From the NCBI RefSeq assembly GCF_036288925.1, contig NZ_CP127167.1, forward strand, positions 248,001-312,000: a DNA stretch of 64,000 nucleotides, written 5' to 3'. Position numbers and translations under genes: made by a program. This document shows, one piece after another, positions 19,862-32,704 of the stretch (position 1 is the stretch's first letter; every line of letters begins with the position of its first letter). Source of the stretch: Haemophilus parainfluenzae. GTDB lineage: Bacteria; Pseudomonadota; Gammaproteobacteria; Enterobacterales; Pasteurellaceae. The notes below the pieces were generated by a model that was given only the letters and a program-made list of their open reading frames with translations, was not told the origin of the DNA and made no database searches.

Positions 19862-20233
19862 ATGAAAAAACTTATGACTTTTATCACACTTAGCGCTGCT
19901 GCAGTTTCAATTTATGCCCAAGCTAATGAACAACCGCATCAAGCACACATGAATATGCCAATGTCGACAGATTCTGCAATGCAACAAGAATTAATGCAAG
20001 GTATGAGTCAAATGCATCAAGACATGATGGCAGCTGCGCAATATAAAGATCCTGATGTTGCTTTTGCAGCAGGTATGTTGCCACACCATATTGGCGCAGT
20101 AAAAATGGCAGAAGTTGAATTAAAATACGGAAAAGATCCTGAGATGCGTAAGCTTGCTGAGAATATTATTAACGCTCAACAGGCAGAAATTGAACAAATG
20201 CAAAAATGGCTTAAAGTGCACAATAAAAAATAA
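19862..20233 (+). CDS. DUF305 periplasmic His/Met-rich protein
   Basis: 123 residues with an N-terminal signal peptide (MKKLMTFITLSAAAVSIYAQ). The mature part is rich in Met and His (HQAHMNMPMS, MSQMHQDMM) and carries the DUF305 core with MLPHHIGAVKMAEVELKYG. Some DUF305 proteins (CopM) bind copper, which fits the MerR-type promoter just upstream. AGGAG lies 8 bases before the ATG. Metal binding is inferred, not shown. Confidence 0.85.
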   Translation: MKKLMTFITLSAAAVSIYAQANEQPHQAHMNMPMSTDSAMQQELMQGMSQMHQDMMAAAQYKDPDVAFAAGMLPHHIGAVKMAEVELKYGKDPEMRKLAENIINAQQAEIEQMQKWLKVHNKK

Positions 20234-20242
20234 AATAACACC

Positions 20243-20274
20243 AAAAAAGTGCGGTAAATTAACCGCACTTTTTT
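20243..20274. terminator. Paired-USS bidirectional terminator
   Basis: Inverted AAAAAAGTGCGGT / ACCGCACTTTTTT with a 6-base loop, between convergent DUF305 gene and ispH. T runs on both strands. Confidence 0.9.
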
Positions 20275-20281
20275 AATAGAA

Positions 20282-21226
20282 TTAGTTTACTTCTTTTATT
20301 CGTAGCTCTTTTGGCACTTCAAAGAACATATTTTCTTCTAAGCCTTGAAGCTCTTCAATGCTATCCGCACCAAATTCTTTTAATCGAGCAATCACAGATT
20401 GCACCAACTCTTCGGGTGCTGAGGCCCCTGCTGTTACGCCAATTGTTTCAACGCCTTCAAACCAATCTGCTGTCACATCATTTGGATCATCAATCAATTT
20501 TGATTTCACACCCATACGCGATGCCAACTCAGCTAAGCGATTAGAATTCGATGAGTTTTTAGAGCCTACAACGACCACTAAATCACATTGTTTCGCTAAT
20601 TCACGCACTGCTTCTTGGCGATTGGTTGTCGCATAGCAAATATCGTTTTTATGTGGGCCTTGAATAGCTGGATATTTGTCTTTCAATGCACTGATAGTTT
20701 CCGCCGTATCATCAAGAGAAAGCGTAGTTTGTGTCATAAAGGTTAAATCATCATTTTCTTGAACCGGCAAACGAGCAATATCTTCCACGCTTTCAATTAA
20801 GAAAATACCACCTTCCTCGTTGTTGTACTGTCCCATTGTGCCTTCCACTTCGGGATGGCCTTTGTGTCCGATCAAAATCGCTTTCGTCCCTTTACGGCTC
20901 GCACGAGCCACTTGCATATGTACTTTGGTTACCAACGGACAAGTTGCATCAAATACTTTTAACTGACGATCTTTCGCTTCCTGACGAACAGCTTGTGACA
21001 CGCCATGAGCAGAGAAAATCACAATGGCGCCATCTGGCACTTCGCTCAGTTCTTCTACAAAAATCGCCCCACGCTCACGCAAACCATTCACCACAAAACG
21101 GTTATGCACCACTTCATGACGTACATAAATTGGTGCACCATGAATTTCAAGTGCTAATTCAACAATGCTAATGGCTCGATCGACACCCGCGCAAAATCCG
21201 CGAGGGTTAGCTAAAATTATCTTCAT
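20282..21226 (-). CDS. ispH: HMBPP reductase IspH (LytB)
   Basis: 314 residues. Last step of the MEP isoprenoid pathway, making IPP and DMAPP with a 4Fe-4S cluster held by three Cys: [24 protein letters not shown] and [13 protein letters not shown]. The ATG overlaps the end of lspA by 4 bases (same strand), the common lspA-ispH pairing. Confidence 0.97.
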   Translation of the reverse strand: MKIILANPRGFCAGVDRAISIVELALEIHGAPIYVRHEVVHNRFVVNGLRERGAIFVEELSEVPDGAIVIFSAHGVSQAVRQEAKDRQLKVFDATCPLVTKVHMQVARASRKGTKAILIGHKGHPEVEGTMGQYNNEEGGIFLIESVEDIARLPVQENDDLTFMTQTTLSLDDTAETISALKDKYPAIQGPHKNDICYATTNRQEAVRELAKQCDLVVVVGSKNSSNSNRLAELASRMGVKSKLIDDPNDVTADWFEGVETIGVTAGASAPEELVQSVIARLKEFGADSIEELQGLEENMFFEVPKELRIKEVN

Positions 21227-21714
21227 TTTTGACCGCTCTTTTTATCACCTTTAAAGGCATCTAATGCTAATAAACCCGCACCAATACAAATCGCAATATC
21301 TGCCACATTGAATACCGGATAATGATAAATATCCCAATAAAAATCTAAGAAATCCACCACAAAACCGTTATACGCACGGTCCACCATATTGGCTAATGCG
21401 CCACCGATAATCAGTGCATAAGCTGAATTTTGTAATTTTTGCTCTGCCGAATTCTTTTTCATAAAGTAAGCCAGCATTAAAGAAATCCCAATCGCAAGCA
21501 CAATAAAGAAATATTTCTGCCAACCATCATGCTCAGCTAAAAAACTAAACGCTGCGCCATAGTTACGCACATAGGTTAAATTAAAAATGGGTAATAGGTT
21601 CACACTTTCATATAAATCAAAGCGCTGTACCACAATATATTTGGTCAGTAAATCAAGGATAAAAGCGACCGCACTTAGCCAAAGGAATGAAAGTCCTGTT
21701 TTATTTTTTGTCAT
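21223..21714 (-). CDS. lspA: Lipoprotein signal peptidase LspA
   Basis: 163 residues, four membrane helices. Cleaves prolipoproteins after lipidation. The catalytic Asp pair lies in [14 protein letters not shown] and VFNVADIAI. It needs no cofactor. Overlaps ispH by 4 bases. It would process the lipoproteins seen here (MliC-like, protein E, ygiB, ynbE, Rz1-like). Confidence 0.96.
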   Translation of the reverse strand: MTKNKTGLSFLWLSAVAFILDLLTKYIVVQRFDLYESVNLLPIFNLTYVRNYGAAFSFLAEHDGWQKYFFIVLAIGISLMLAYFMKKNSAEQKLQNSAYALIIGGALANMVDRAYNGFVVDFLDFYWDIYHYPVFNVADIAICIGAGLLALDAFKGDKKSGQK

Positions 21715-21796
21715 AGGAAATTATCTGTCTTTATAAATGGACGATGATTTTAGCAACTCGAACAACCTTTATAAAGTAAAAGGCATCAAATCATAA

Positions 21797-21820
21797 AAGG
21801 CGAACACATTGGTTCGCCTT
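21797..21820 (-). terminator. Hairpin after glmU
   Basis: Stem AAGGCGAAC (21797-21805) / GTTCGCCTT (21812-21820), just downstream of the glmU stop on the minus strand; the T tract is short. Confidence 0.65.
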
Positions 21821-21830
21821 GCAATGTTAA

Positions 21831-23201
21831 TTACTTTTTCTTCACCGGTCTTTGCCAACCTTGAATATGACGTTGTGGCACACGAGTGATCACCAGCTCA
21901 TCTCTCTCAATATTTTGAGTGATCGTTGAACCAGCTCCAATGGTTGCACCATCTGCCACAGTAACTGGCGCGACTAATTGTGTATCCGATCCAACAAATA
22001 CATTGTTACCAATGATTGTTTTAAATTTATTTGCACCGTCATAGTTACAAGTAATGACACCTGCACCAATGTTACAGTTCTCTCCGATTTCGGTATCACC
22101 TACATAAGTGAGATGATTTACTTTAGAACCTTTACCTACTGTAGATTTTTTAATTTCCACGAAGTTGCCCACATGGGTTTCAGCCGCTAATTCAGCACCT
22201 GGACGTAAACGAGAGAATGGGCCAATCGCCGCTTTCTCACCAATTGTTGCATCTTCTAAAACAGAATAAGGCTTGATCTCAACATCATCACCAATAGTCA
22301 CGTTTTTCAATACACAACCAGCGCCAATTTTCACACGATCGCCCAAGCGCACATTACCTTCCACAATCACGTTCACATCAATTTCAACATCTTTACCGTG
22401 CTCTAATGTGCCGCGTAAATCAAAACGTTCAAGGTCAATCAACATCACACCTGCAAGTAAAAGTTTTTCTGCTTGTTTACGTTGATAATAGCGTTCCATT
22501 TTGGCTAATTGTAGGCGATTATTTACCCCTTCAACTTCCATAAAATCAGTTGCTTGCACAGCTACAATCGGACAACCATCTTGATGAGCTAAGCCAATTA
22601 CATCAGTAATATAAAACTCGCCTTGTGCATTATTATTATCTAAACGCGCTAACCATTTTTTGAAACTTGCACCATCTGAAACTAACACACCTGTATTAAT
22701 CTCTTGAATTTTAAGCTGCTCAGGCGTTGCATCTTTTTGTTCAACAATCCCTACAACTTTGCCATTTTCACGTACGATTCGACCATAACCTGTTGGGTTA
22801 TCTAATACGACGGTTAACACTGCGATACCATTTTCAGGTTTCGCATCGATTAATTTTTGCAATGTTTCCGGTGTGATCATTGGGCCATCGCCATACACCA
22901 TTAAAACATTTTCATCATCACGGAAAAAAGGCATTGCTTGTTGCATAGCATGTCCTGTACCCAATTGTTCCGCTTGGAATACCCAGTTCACACTTTCATT
23001 TGCCAAACGCTCACGCATTAATTCGCCACCGTGACCATAAATCAAATGCACATTTTCTGCACCTAATTGATTCGCTGTATCGATCACATGTTTTACCATT
23101 GGTTTTCCTGCCACTTTATGTAAGACTTTTGGTAAATCAGAATACATACGAGTGCCTTTACCGGCTGCTAAAATCACAACACTTAATGCTTTATTTGTCA
23201 T
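21831..23201 (-). CDS. glmU: Bifunctional GlmU (uridyltransferase/acetyltransferase)
   Basis: 456 residues, normal length. Makes UDP-GlcNAc in two steps. N-terminal pyrophosphorylase domain ([30 protein letters not shown]) then a left-handed beta-helix acetyltransferase of hexapeptide repeats with the conserved HLTYVGD and [14 protein letters not shown]. Supplies precursor for peptidoglycan and lipooligosaccharide. Single gene here. Confidence 0.97.
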   Translation of the reverse strand: MTNKALSVVILAAGKGTRMYSDLPKVLHKVAGKPMVKHVIDTANQLGAENVHLIYGHGGELMRERLANESVNWVFQAEQLGTGHAMQQAMPFFRDDENVLMVYGDGPMITPETLQKLIDAKPENGIAVLTVVLDNPTGYGRIVRENGKVVGIVEQKDATPEQLKIQEINTGVLVSDGASFKKWLARLDNNNAQGEFYITDVIGLAHQDGCPIVAVQATDFMEVEGVNNRLQLAKMERYYQRKQAEKLLLAGVMLIDLERFDLRGTLEHGKDVEIDVNVIVEGNVRLGDRVKIGAGCVLKNVTIGDDVEIKPYSVLEDATIGEKAAIGPFSRLRPGAELAAETHVGNFVEIKKSTVGKGSKVNHLTYVGDTEIGENCNIGAGVITCNYDGANKFKTIIGNNVFVGSDTQLVAPVTVADGATIGAGSTITQNIERDELVITRVPQRHIQGWQRPVKKK

Positions 23202-23328
23202 AAATTCTTCTCTTCTTGATAAAAAATTTTTGGGCGTATTCTATCGTAGAAAGGGTTGAATGATAAGTTGTTTATCTTTTTAAGAAAATCCTATAATAGA
23301 AAAAACTTTTCAACCCATAGAGGTACGC

Positions 23329-24078
23329 ATGCGTAATCGAGACGAAATCATCTTACAACTACTAAATCACCAAGGGAAAGTTAGTGTGCAAGAACTTGCC
23401 CAGCAATGCGAAATGTCAGTAGAGACCATTCGTAGAGATCTTAATCGATTAGAAAAAAAAGGTTTACTCTATCGCATTCATGGTGGCGCTGTTAGCGGAA
23501 AAACGAATGATATAGGATCTTTTTTTCAAATACGACAACATATCAATGCTGCAGCCAAAAGACATATTGCCCAAAATGCCCTTGAATTACTTTATGAAAA
23601 TGCTGTGATTGGCCTCGATGCAAGCTCCACCAGTTGGTACTTTGCATATCTCATGCCTGATATCCCCTGCACGGTTGTGACAAACTCAATTTTTAACATC
23701 AATGCTCTCGTAAATAAGCCCAATATCAAAACAATAGTGACTGGTGGAGTTTACTCTCCAAAATATGAAGCTTTCTATGGGCCTTTATCCGAATATTTAT
23801 TACAGCGCTTACATATCAATTTTTCTATTCTTTCCTGCTCAGGCATTGATAACGAAGGTAATATTTGGGAATCAAACGAACTCAATGCCTCACTAAAACG
23901 AAAAATGATGGAAGCATCAGAAAAATGCTATTTACTTGCAGATCAGTCAAAATTTGAGAAAAAAAGCCTCATACAATTAAGCGAGCTAAATAAAATGGAT
24001 ACCATTTTTACGGATTCCCCCCTTTCGCCACTCTTACAACAATATTGTGATAAAACAGATACAATGACTGTTTTATAG
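23329..24078 (+). CDS. fucR: DeoR-family regulator, FucR-like
   Basis: 249 residues. DeoR-type winged helix (VSVQELAQQCEMSVETIRRDL, split here as VSVQELAQQCEMS and VETIRRDL; RIHGGAV) followed by the sugar-phosphate isomerase-like effector domain (ISIL-type core, VIGLDASSTSWYFA, VTGGVY, ADQSKFEKK). Named from its place ahead of fuc genes in the order known for H. influenzae (fucR first, fucA-fucP last). AGAGG lies before the ATG. The operon it controls has lost fucI, fucK and fucU. Confidence 0.8.
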   Translation: MRNRDEIILQLLNHQGKVSVQELAQQCEMSVETIRRDLNRLEKKGLLYRIHGGAVSGKTNDIGSFFQIRQHINAAAKRHIAQNALELLYENAVIGLDASSTSWYFAYLMPDIPCTVVTNSIFNINALVNKPNIKTIVTGGVYSPKYEAFYGPLSEYLLQRLHINFSILSCSGIDNEGNIWESNELNASLKRKMMEASEKCYLLADQSKFEKKSLIQLSELNKMDTIFTDSPLSPLLQQYCDKTDTMTVL

Positions 24079-24084
24079 ATAAAT

Positions 24085-24131
24085 ATGCCCGAATTGACTG
24101 TTTTTAGGATAAAAATAAGAAAATCGGGCAT
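24085..24131. terminator. Possible hairpin after fucR
   Basis: Arms ATGCCCGA (24085-24092) and TCGGGCAT (24124-24131) around a 31-base loop. The loop is long and only an A-rich run follows, so a terminator role is uncertain. Confidence 0.35.
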
Positions 24132-24159
24132 CTACTTTATAAAAAAAATAATTCTTTTG

Positions 24160-24175
24160 TGTGATCTCTTTCACA
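24160..24175. promoter_or_regulatory. CRP-N site of the fucose operon
   Basis: Perfect TGTGA-TCTCTT-TCACA, the standard CRP box. It lies about 110 bases before the fucA remnant, where the promoter of the first fuc structural gene would sit. It indicates catabolite control retained although the first genes are gone. Confidence 0.85.
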
Positions 24176-24286
24176 AATCTGAAATCTACTTTGCATTTCG
24201 TCTATCTTATTACATTCTTTTTATCAAAAATAATACCAAGTTAAGTTGATATCAGCTTATTCACCTTTCATCATAAATGTTAACCG

Positions 24287-24778
24287 GAAAACATTGTGTA
24301 TGTAGACGGCAAAGGTAAACACGAAGAAAACAAACTGCCGTCTAGTGAATGGCAATTCCATTTAGCTGTCTATCAAGCACGCCCTGAAGCCAATGCGGTG
24401 GTGCATAACCATTCTATAAACTGCGCAGGGCTTTCTATTTTGGAAAAACCGATTCCGGCCATTCATTACATGGTCGCGGTTGGTGGCACCGATCATATCC
24501 CTTGTGTGCCTTATGCAACGTTCGGTACTCACGAATTAGCGTCCTATGTGGGCGAAGGCATTAAAGAAAGCAAAGCGATTTTACTTTCTCATCACGGTTT
24601 GATCGCTTGTGGTGAAAACCTAGACAAAGCCTTATGGTTAGCACAAGAAGTCGAAGTATTAGCATCTTGGTATTTGAAATTGTTATCAACGGGCTTAGAA
24701 ATTCCATTATTAAGCAAAGAACAAATGAACGTGGTTTTAGGAAAATTCCACACTTATGGGCTGCGCATTGAAGAATAG
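24287..24778 (+). pseudogene. fucA: L-fuculose-phosphate aldolase, 5'-truncated remnant
   Basis: About 163 readable codons against 215-217 for intact FucA. The frame begins at the codons for ENIVYVDG; the first ~52 residues, with the phosphate-binding NxGTAGN loop, are missing. Kept are the catalytic/zinc residues: Glu in LPSSEW, HNH in VVHNHS and the His pair in LSHHGL. A GTG at 24296 has no ribosome site; an ATG at 24277 is in another frame. The bases before it read LT in a shifted frame with one extra G. The enzyme is probably inactive. Followed 42 bases later by fucP. Confidence 0.85.
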
Positions 24779-24820
24779 TCCGCAAATAGATTCATCACTT
24801 ATTTAAACAAGGAAAAGATT

Positions 24821-26110
24821 ATGAGCGCTAAAGTTTTAGAAAAAAAATATCTTGTGCCCTTCATTCTTATTACAAGCTTATTTGCATTGTGGGGCTTTGC
24901 GAATGATATTACCAATCCTATGGTTGCCGTATTCCAAACAGTCATGGAAATTCCGGCATCTGAAGCAGCTTTAGTACAATTTGCTTTTTATGGTGGTTAT
25001 GGAACCATGGCAATTCCGGCTGCATTATTTGCCAGTCGCTATAGTTATAAAGCAGGTATCCTTCTAGGTTTAGCGCTCTATGCGGTCGGTGCATTCTTAT
25101 TCTGGCCAGCTGCTAAATATGAAGTGTTCAATTTCTTCTTAATTTCTCTTTATATTTTGACTTTTGGCTTGGCATTTCTTGAAACAACAGCAAATCCTTA
25201 CATTTTAGCCATGGGTGATCCGCAAACGGCTACCCGTCGCTTAAACTTTGCCCAATCCTTTAATCCACTTGGTTCTATTACCGGGATGTTCGTCGCATCT
25301 CAATTAGTCTTAACCAATTTGGAATCCGATAAACGGGATGCTGCTGGAAACTTGATTTACCATACTTTATCCGAAACAGAAAAAATGGGCATTCGCACCC
25401 ACGACTTAGCCGAAATCCGTGACCCTTACGTTGCACTTGGTTTTGTCGTTGTTGCAGTGTTAGTCATCATCGCCTTATATAAAATGCCTTCAGTGAAGGT
25501 AGAGGAGAGTGATACCCGCCTTTCTTTTAAAGAGGCCGTAGCTCGCTTAATTAAGAAGCCGAAATATCGCGAAGGTGTGATTGCTCAAGTATTCTACGTT
25601 GGCGTACAAATTATGTGCTGGACTTTCATCGTACAATATGCCGAACGTTTAGGCTTCACCAAAGCGGAAGGGCAAAACTTCAACATCATCGCTATGGGGA
25701 TTTTTATTACCAGCCGTTTCATCAGCACAAGCTTAATGAAATATCTTAAAGCCGAATTCATGCTCATGTTGTTCGCTATCGGCGGTTTCTTCAGCATCCT
25801 CGGTGTGATTTTCATTGACGGTGTGTGGGGCTTGTACTGCTTAATTTTAACTTCTGGCTTTATGTCACTCATGTTCCCAACCATTTACGGCATTGCACTC
25901 TACGGCTTAAAAGAAGAATCTACCTTAGGTGCCGCCGGTTTAGTGATGGCAATTGTAGGCGGTGCGTTAATGCCTCCGTTGCAAGGTATGATCATCGACC
26001 AAGGCGAAGTGATGGGATTACCGGCTGTCAACTTCTCATTTATCCTACCGTTAATCTGCTTCGTCGTTATCGCGATTTACGGCTTCAGAAGTTGGAAAGT
26101 TCTAAAATAA
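24821..26110 (+). CDS. fucP: L-fucose:H+ symporter FucP
   Basis: 429 residues, 12-helix MFS sugar symporter of the FucP family: ALWGFANDITNPMVAVFQ (the WGFANDI stretch with the essential Asp), GYGTMAIPAALF, ETTANPYI and SLMFPTIYGIALYGLK. AAGGAAAAG precedes the ATG. Intact although the upstream catabolic genes are lost, so sugar uptake may persist without the isomerase-kinase-aldolase route. Confidence 0.92.
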   Translation: MSAKVLEKKYLVPFILITSLFALWGFANDITNPMVAVFQTVMEIPASEAALVQFAFYGGYGTMAIPAALFASRYSYKAGILLGLALYAVGAFLFWPAAKYEVFNFFLISLYILTFGLAFLETTANPYILAMGDPQTATRRLNFAQSFNPLGSITGMFVASQLVLTNLESDKRDAAGNLIYHTLSETEKMGIRTHDLAEIRDPYVALGFVVVAVLVIIALYKMPSVKVEESDTRLSFKEAVARLIKKPKYREGVIAQVFYVGVQIMCWTFIVQYAERLGFTKAEGQNFNIIAMGIFITSRFISTSLMKYLKAEFMLMLFAIGGFFSILGVIFIDGVWGLYCLILTSGFMSLMFPTIYGIALYGLKEESTLGAAGLVMAIVGGALMPPLQGMIIDQGEVMGLPAVNFSFILPLICFVVIAIYGFRSWKVLK

Positions 26111-26120
26111 TGTAAAACAT

Positions 26121-26155
26121 GACCGTACTTCGCTTAAAAGTGCGGTCGTTTTTTT
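26121..26155 (+). terminator. Terminator between fucP and fucO
   Basis: Stem GACCGTACTT (26121-26130) / AAGTGCGGTC (26138-26147) with one wobble and seven T. Would reduce read-through to fucO. Confidence 0.85.
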
Positions 26156-26192
26156 ACGCATTTTTATCATCTTAAGTAAAGGAGTATATTTT

Positions 26193-27347
26193 ATGGCTAA
26201 TCGAATGATTCTTAACGAAACCAGCTATCACGGTGCCGGCGCTATTCAACATATTGTGGATGAAGTCAAAATCCGTAGCTTTAAAAAAGCCTTAGTGGTG
26301 ACGGACAAGGATTTGATTAAATTCAAAGTGGTGGAAAAAGTCACCGCACTTTTGGACAACGCAGGGCTTGCTTACGAGATTTTTGACGAAGTGAAAGCTA
26401 ACCCAAGCGTCGATGTCATCAAAAAAGGTGTGGCAAAATTCAAACAAAGTGGTGCAGATTATCTAATTGCTATCGGAGGAGGTTCTCCTACAGATACTTC
26501 AAAAGCTATCGGCATTATTATCAATAACCCTGAATTTGAAGACGTTCTGTCTCTTGAAGGTGTTGCGCCTACCAAGAACAAATGTGTACCCATTATTGCT
26601 GTTCCGACTACAGCAGGCACTGCCGCTGAAGTCACCATCAACTATGTGATTACCGATGAAGCGAATAAACGCAAATTTGTTTGCGTAGATGTACACGACA
26701 TACCAGTAGTCGCTGTAGTCGATCTTGACATGATGTCCAGCATGCCTAAAGGTTTGACCGCTGCCACCGGCATGGATGCACTAACCCATGCTATTGAAGG
26801 TTACACCACCAAAGCCGCTTGGGCACTTACCGATGCTTTGCATTTGGAAGCGATTCGTTTAATTGCTAAACATTTACGTGGTGCGGTAGAAAACACCAAA
26901 GAAGGACGCGAAGGCATGGCGCTTGGTCAATATGTTGCTGGGATGGGCTTTTCAAACGTAGGCTTAGATATCGTACACAGCATGGCACACCCGCTTTCTG
27001 CCTATTATGACACTCCGCATGGTATCGCCAATGCTGTCTTATTGCCTTATGTTATGGAATTCAATGCGCCTGAAACGGGTGAAAAATTCCGTGAAATTGC
27101 CCGAGCAATGGGTGTAAAAGGCGTAGATGACATGAGCCAAGATGAATATCGCAAAGCGGCAATTAATGCTGTAAGACAACTTTCTAAAGATGTCGGAATT
27201 CCAGAAAAATTACACACGATAGGCGTTCAAGAAAAAGATCTTCTCTCTCTTTCTCAAGATGCACTTAATGATGTGTGTACTGGAGGCAATCCGCGTGATT
27301 GCACAGCAGAGGATATTTTAGAAATCTATAGATTAGCGTTTAAATAA
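26193..27347 (+). CDS. fucO: Lactaldehyde reductase FucO-like
   Basis: 384 residues. Group III iron-dependent alcohol dehydrogenase reducing L-lactaldehyde to 1,2-propanediol in E. coli fucose metabolism. Nucleotide site GGGSPTDTSKAIG; metal-binding residues in MDALTHAIEGY (Asp, His), VHSMAHPLSA and DTPHGIANAVLLP. AAAGGAG precedes the ATG. It can also serve other 2-hydroxyaldehydes, which may explain survival in a broken operon. Confidence 0.88.
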   Translation: MANRMILNETSYHGAGAIQHIVDEVKIRSFKKALVVTDKDLIKFKVVEKVTALLDNAGLAYEIFDEVKANPSVDVIKKGVAKFKQSGADYLIAIGGGSPTDTSKAIGIIINNPEFEDVLSLEGVAPTKNKCVPIIAVPTTAGTAAEVTINYVITDEANKRKFVCVDVHDIPVVAVVDLDMMSSMPKGLTAATGMDALTHAIEGYTTKAAWALTDALHLEAIRLIAKHLRGAVENTKEGREGMALGQYVAGMGFSNVGLDIVHSMAHPLSAYYDTPHGIANAVLLPYVMEFNAPETGEKFREIARAMGVKGVDDMSQDEYRKAAINAVRQLSKDVGIPEKLHTIGVQEKDLLSLSQDALNDVCTGGNPRDCTAEDILEIYRLAFK

Positions 27348-27495
27348 TTCATTGATAAAAATTAATCTAGAGCGATTATTCTTCCGTTGAGTTAACTCAA
27401 TAAATAAGGTAGACTATCCTCCCGTCTTGATAGCTAGTCATCTTTTTCTTTTATTTTTGACCGCACTTTTCAGCATCCTGCAGAAATTTGCATAA

Positions 27496-29184
<1,689 letters not shown>

Positions 29185-29205
29185 TTTACTGATAATTCCA
29201 TAAAC

Positions 29206-29256
29206 AAGTGATCTGCACCCCAAAATCGGGACACCTACTTTGGGTCCAGATCACTT
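29206..29256. terminator. Hairpin between pyrG and DUF4153 gene; IS-end-like
   Basis: Arms AAGTGATCTGCACCC (29206-29220) and GGGTCCAGATCACTT (29242-29256) pair over 15 bp with one mismatch and continue with CCAAAA/CTTTGG around a bulge. It sits between convergent genes and can terminate both. The arms look like fused ends of an IS3-type element (see findings). Confidence 0.75.
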
Positions 29257-29268
29257 TTTATATATGGT

Positions 29269-31035
29269 CTATTTATCGAAAATAGCTTCGACGGTTAATT
29301 CCTTGTAGTAATAGCCTTTTTCTTGACTAAATTGCATATCAAGCTCACTCAAATAAATCGTAAAGCTTGGTCTATCAATTTTTAATAAATCTTGGCTAAG
29401 CGATTTAAATTCAGCTTGAGAGATTTTTTTCATCGGGTCTAGCTGATGTTCTTTGAATACTTTGTGAATATGTTCATCCATATTCGTACAATATCTGTCA
29501 TGATCTTCAACAAAGCAAACCTCTGGCTTCTCTTTGTGCTTATCCGCTTTTTCATCAGATTTCATATAAGTCTGAATCTCTGTACGAGCAAATCCAGGCA
29601 TCGGTACATGAATCCATTTTTTATACGGCGTGACATCAATTGATTTCCATTCAAATCCCACTGTTGTTTTTCGGTCGCTAATTATTCGCTCATTGATGCG
29701 GATCTCATCACGATAAATATTGAATGCCAAAAGTTCTTTCGATTTTTCACCATATTGCTTCTTAAATACCTCTCGTCTTTCTTGATAAGCATCTTCCACA
29801 GAAGAGTCTAGCTCTATACTGTAAAGCAAATAGTCTGATACACTATCTAATTCTTCCCAATCTTTAAGCTCGCTCTTCGGCATATTCTCTAAACGCTCTA
29901 CAAAATCTACATCATCACGAATTTTTCCTTGTCCATCAGATAAATTTAGTTTTGTTAATAACTGTTCAAAACGTTCCGTTTGGCTTTGATAAGCAATTTC
30001 TTTCGGACTCACCACCCAAGTCATGGCAAAAATTGCCACCATTACAACTCCAGAAATCAGCCGGTATTGACGTGCTTTTGGCACAATCAGGATCGCATAA
30101 GCAATCGTAATCGCCGTAGCCAAAGCCACTAAATAAATACGCTGTTCCGTCCAAGCATAGGCACTAATACGGCGATCAATCGCCAGCCATAGCAACACGA
30201 TTGACACAATAGCAAGATATGGATAGAACTTAAAGAAAGTTTCCCAGCTGGCTTTAGCACAAATAGAACGTAATGCATATACGCCTAAACCACCAAGCAG
30301 GTAAGGCAAGGAAATATTCGCCAGCATGCCTTTTGGTAATACGCCTTCAAAAATAATTTGAACAACATAAGCATAAAGCAACACAGTGAAAATAATCAAT
30401 GCTGGTGCTAATACGAAATTAACTAAAATGTCAAAAATGCGATTTAACGTCATTTCCGATTTAACTTGGCGCTGTTGGAATACTAAGAAAAACAGTGGCT
30501 GAGTAAAAATGCCTAAAGACATATAAACGTGACTATAGAAACTATCAGAAAACGCTATATTAAAGAGTGTTGTAATCGTAAATAAAATAGCCGCTATTAA
30601 TCCAAATACCAATAACCATACTGCCGTTGCTAAGCCAAGATGGAATAGATTGATAAAATTACGGTAGGTAAACCCTTGATTATTTTTTTCAAATGGAAAC
30701 CCTAATAACATCAGTAACGCAATAAAATTTGCGCCCCAAAACTTAGGGCTATAGCAATAAAAATCAGCATTATCATTCACTTGCCAAATGGTGAAAACAG
30801 TAATGAGAGGCACAATCCATGAAAAACGATACCAAGAATATGGGCGAGATAAATAAATAAAGGCAAGCAGCATCGGCTCAAATAGCCAATAAGCTAAATG
30901 ATCTTTTTCTGAATTCATATCTACAAACCAAATTCCAAGAGCAAACGCAGCAATCATGAATATTTCGATCGGATGGGTAGATATCACTGATTTTATTTGT
31001 GTTTTGGTTTGCTGAAAAAAAGTCGAAAGAGACAT
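29269..31035 (-). CDS. DUF4153 polytopic membrane protein
   Basis: 588 residues from MSLSTFF, which has AAGGA upstream; the 11-residue longer start is unsupported. About ten to twelve hydrophobic helices fill residues 20-345, then a soluble C-terminal region of about 240 residues rich in charged residues. The N-terminal part fits the DUF4153 family of unknown function. No operon partner: eno lies divergent 287 bases away. The gap holds uptake signals and the eno promoter; no RNA was recognised. Confidence 0.75.
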   Translation of the reverse strand: MSLSTFFQQTKTQIKSVISTHPIEIFMIAAFALGIWFVDMNSEKDHLAYWLFEPMLLAFIYLSRPYSWYRFSWIVPLITVFTIWQVNDNADFYCYSPKFWGANFIALLMLLGFPFEKNNQGFTYRNFINLFHLGLATAVWLLVFGLIAAILFTITTLFNIAFSDSFYSHVYMSLGIFTQPLFFLVFQQRQVKSEMTLNRIFDILVNFVLAPALIIFTVLLYAYVVQIIFEGVLPKGMLANISLPYLLGGLGVYALRSICAKASWETFFKFYPYLAIVSIVLLWLAIDRRISAYAWTEQRIYLVALATAITIAYAILIVPKARQYRLISGVVMVAIFAMTWVVSPKEIAYQSQTERFEQLLTKLNLSDGQGKIRDDVDFVERLENMPKSELKDWEELDSVSDYLLYSIELDSSVEDAYQERREVFKKQYGEKSKELLAFNIYRDEIRINERIISDRKTTVGFEWKSIDVTPYKKWIHVPMPGFARTEIQTYMKSDEKADKHKEKPEVCFVEDHDRYCTNMDEHIHKVFKEHQLDPMKKISQAEFKSLSQDLLKIDRPSFTIYLSELDMQFSQEKGYYYKELTVEAIFDK

Positions 31036-31307
31036 AATGATTCCTTTTTCAATGCAACAAAGTCTCAATTAAGAATAAATAATTGTTCGTAAAATAATAC
31101 GAAATTTCGTGCAACTGTAACCAACTTTTGAAGGCAATTCCACTGAAATAAAAGAAATAATTGGCGAAAAAGAGATAAAAACTTACCGCACTTAATTAAA
31201 AAATAAGATACAGATCAAAGTGCGATCATTTTTCCAAGACAAATTTCTAAATTTGCTTTATTATATTGCCACTTTAGGTTCGCCTAACTAATTTTAATTA
31301 ACTTTAA

Positions 31308-32633
<1,326 letters not shown>

Positions 32634-32659
32634 TTCACGCTGAATTTACTGTAAAATCT

Positions 32660-32693
32660 CACCGCACTTTGTATAAAAGTGCGGTGTTTTTTT
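32660..32693 (+). terminator. Paired-USS terminator after eno
   Basis: CACCGCACTT (32660-32669) / AAGTGCGGTG (32677-32686) followed by seven T. Confidence 0.9.
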
Positions 32694-32704
32694 AGGGAGT
32701 TTTT

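Noticed and set aside
24277..24300. ATG at 24277 or GTG at 24296 as a real fucA start
   Set aside because: The ATG is in another frame and soon stops; the GTG has no ribosome site and the product would lack the phosphate-binding N-terminus.
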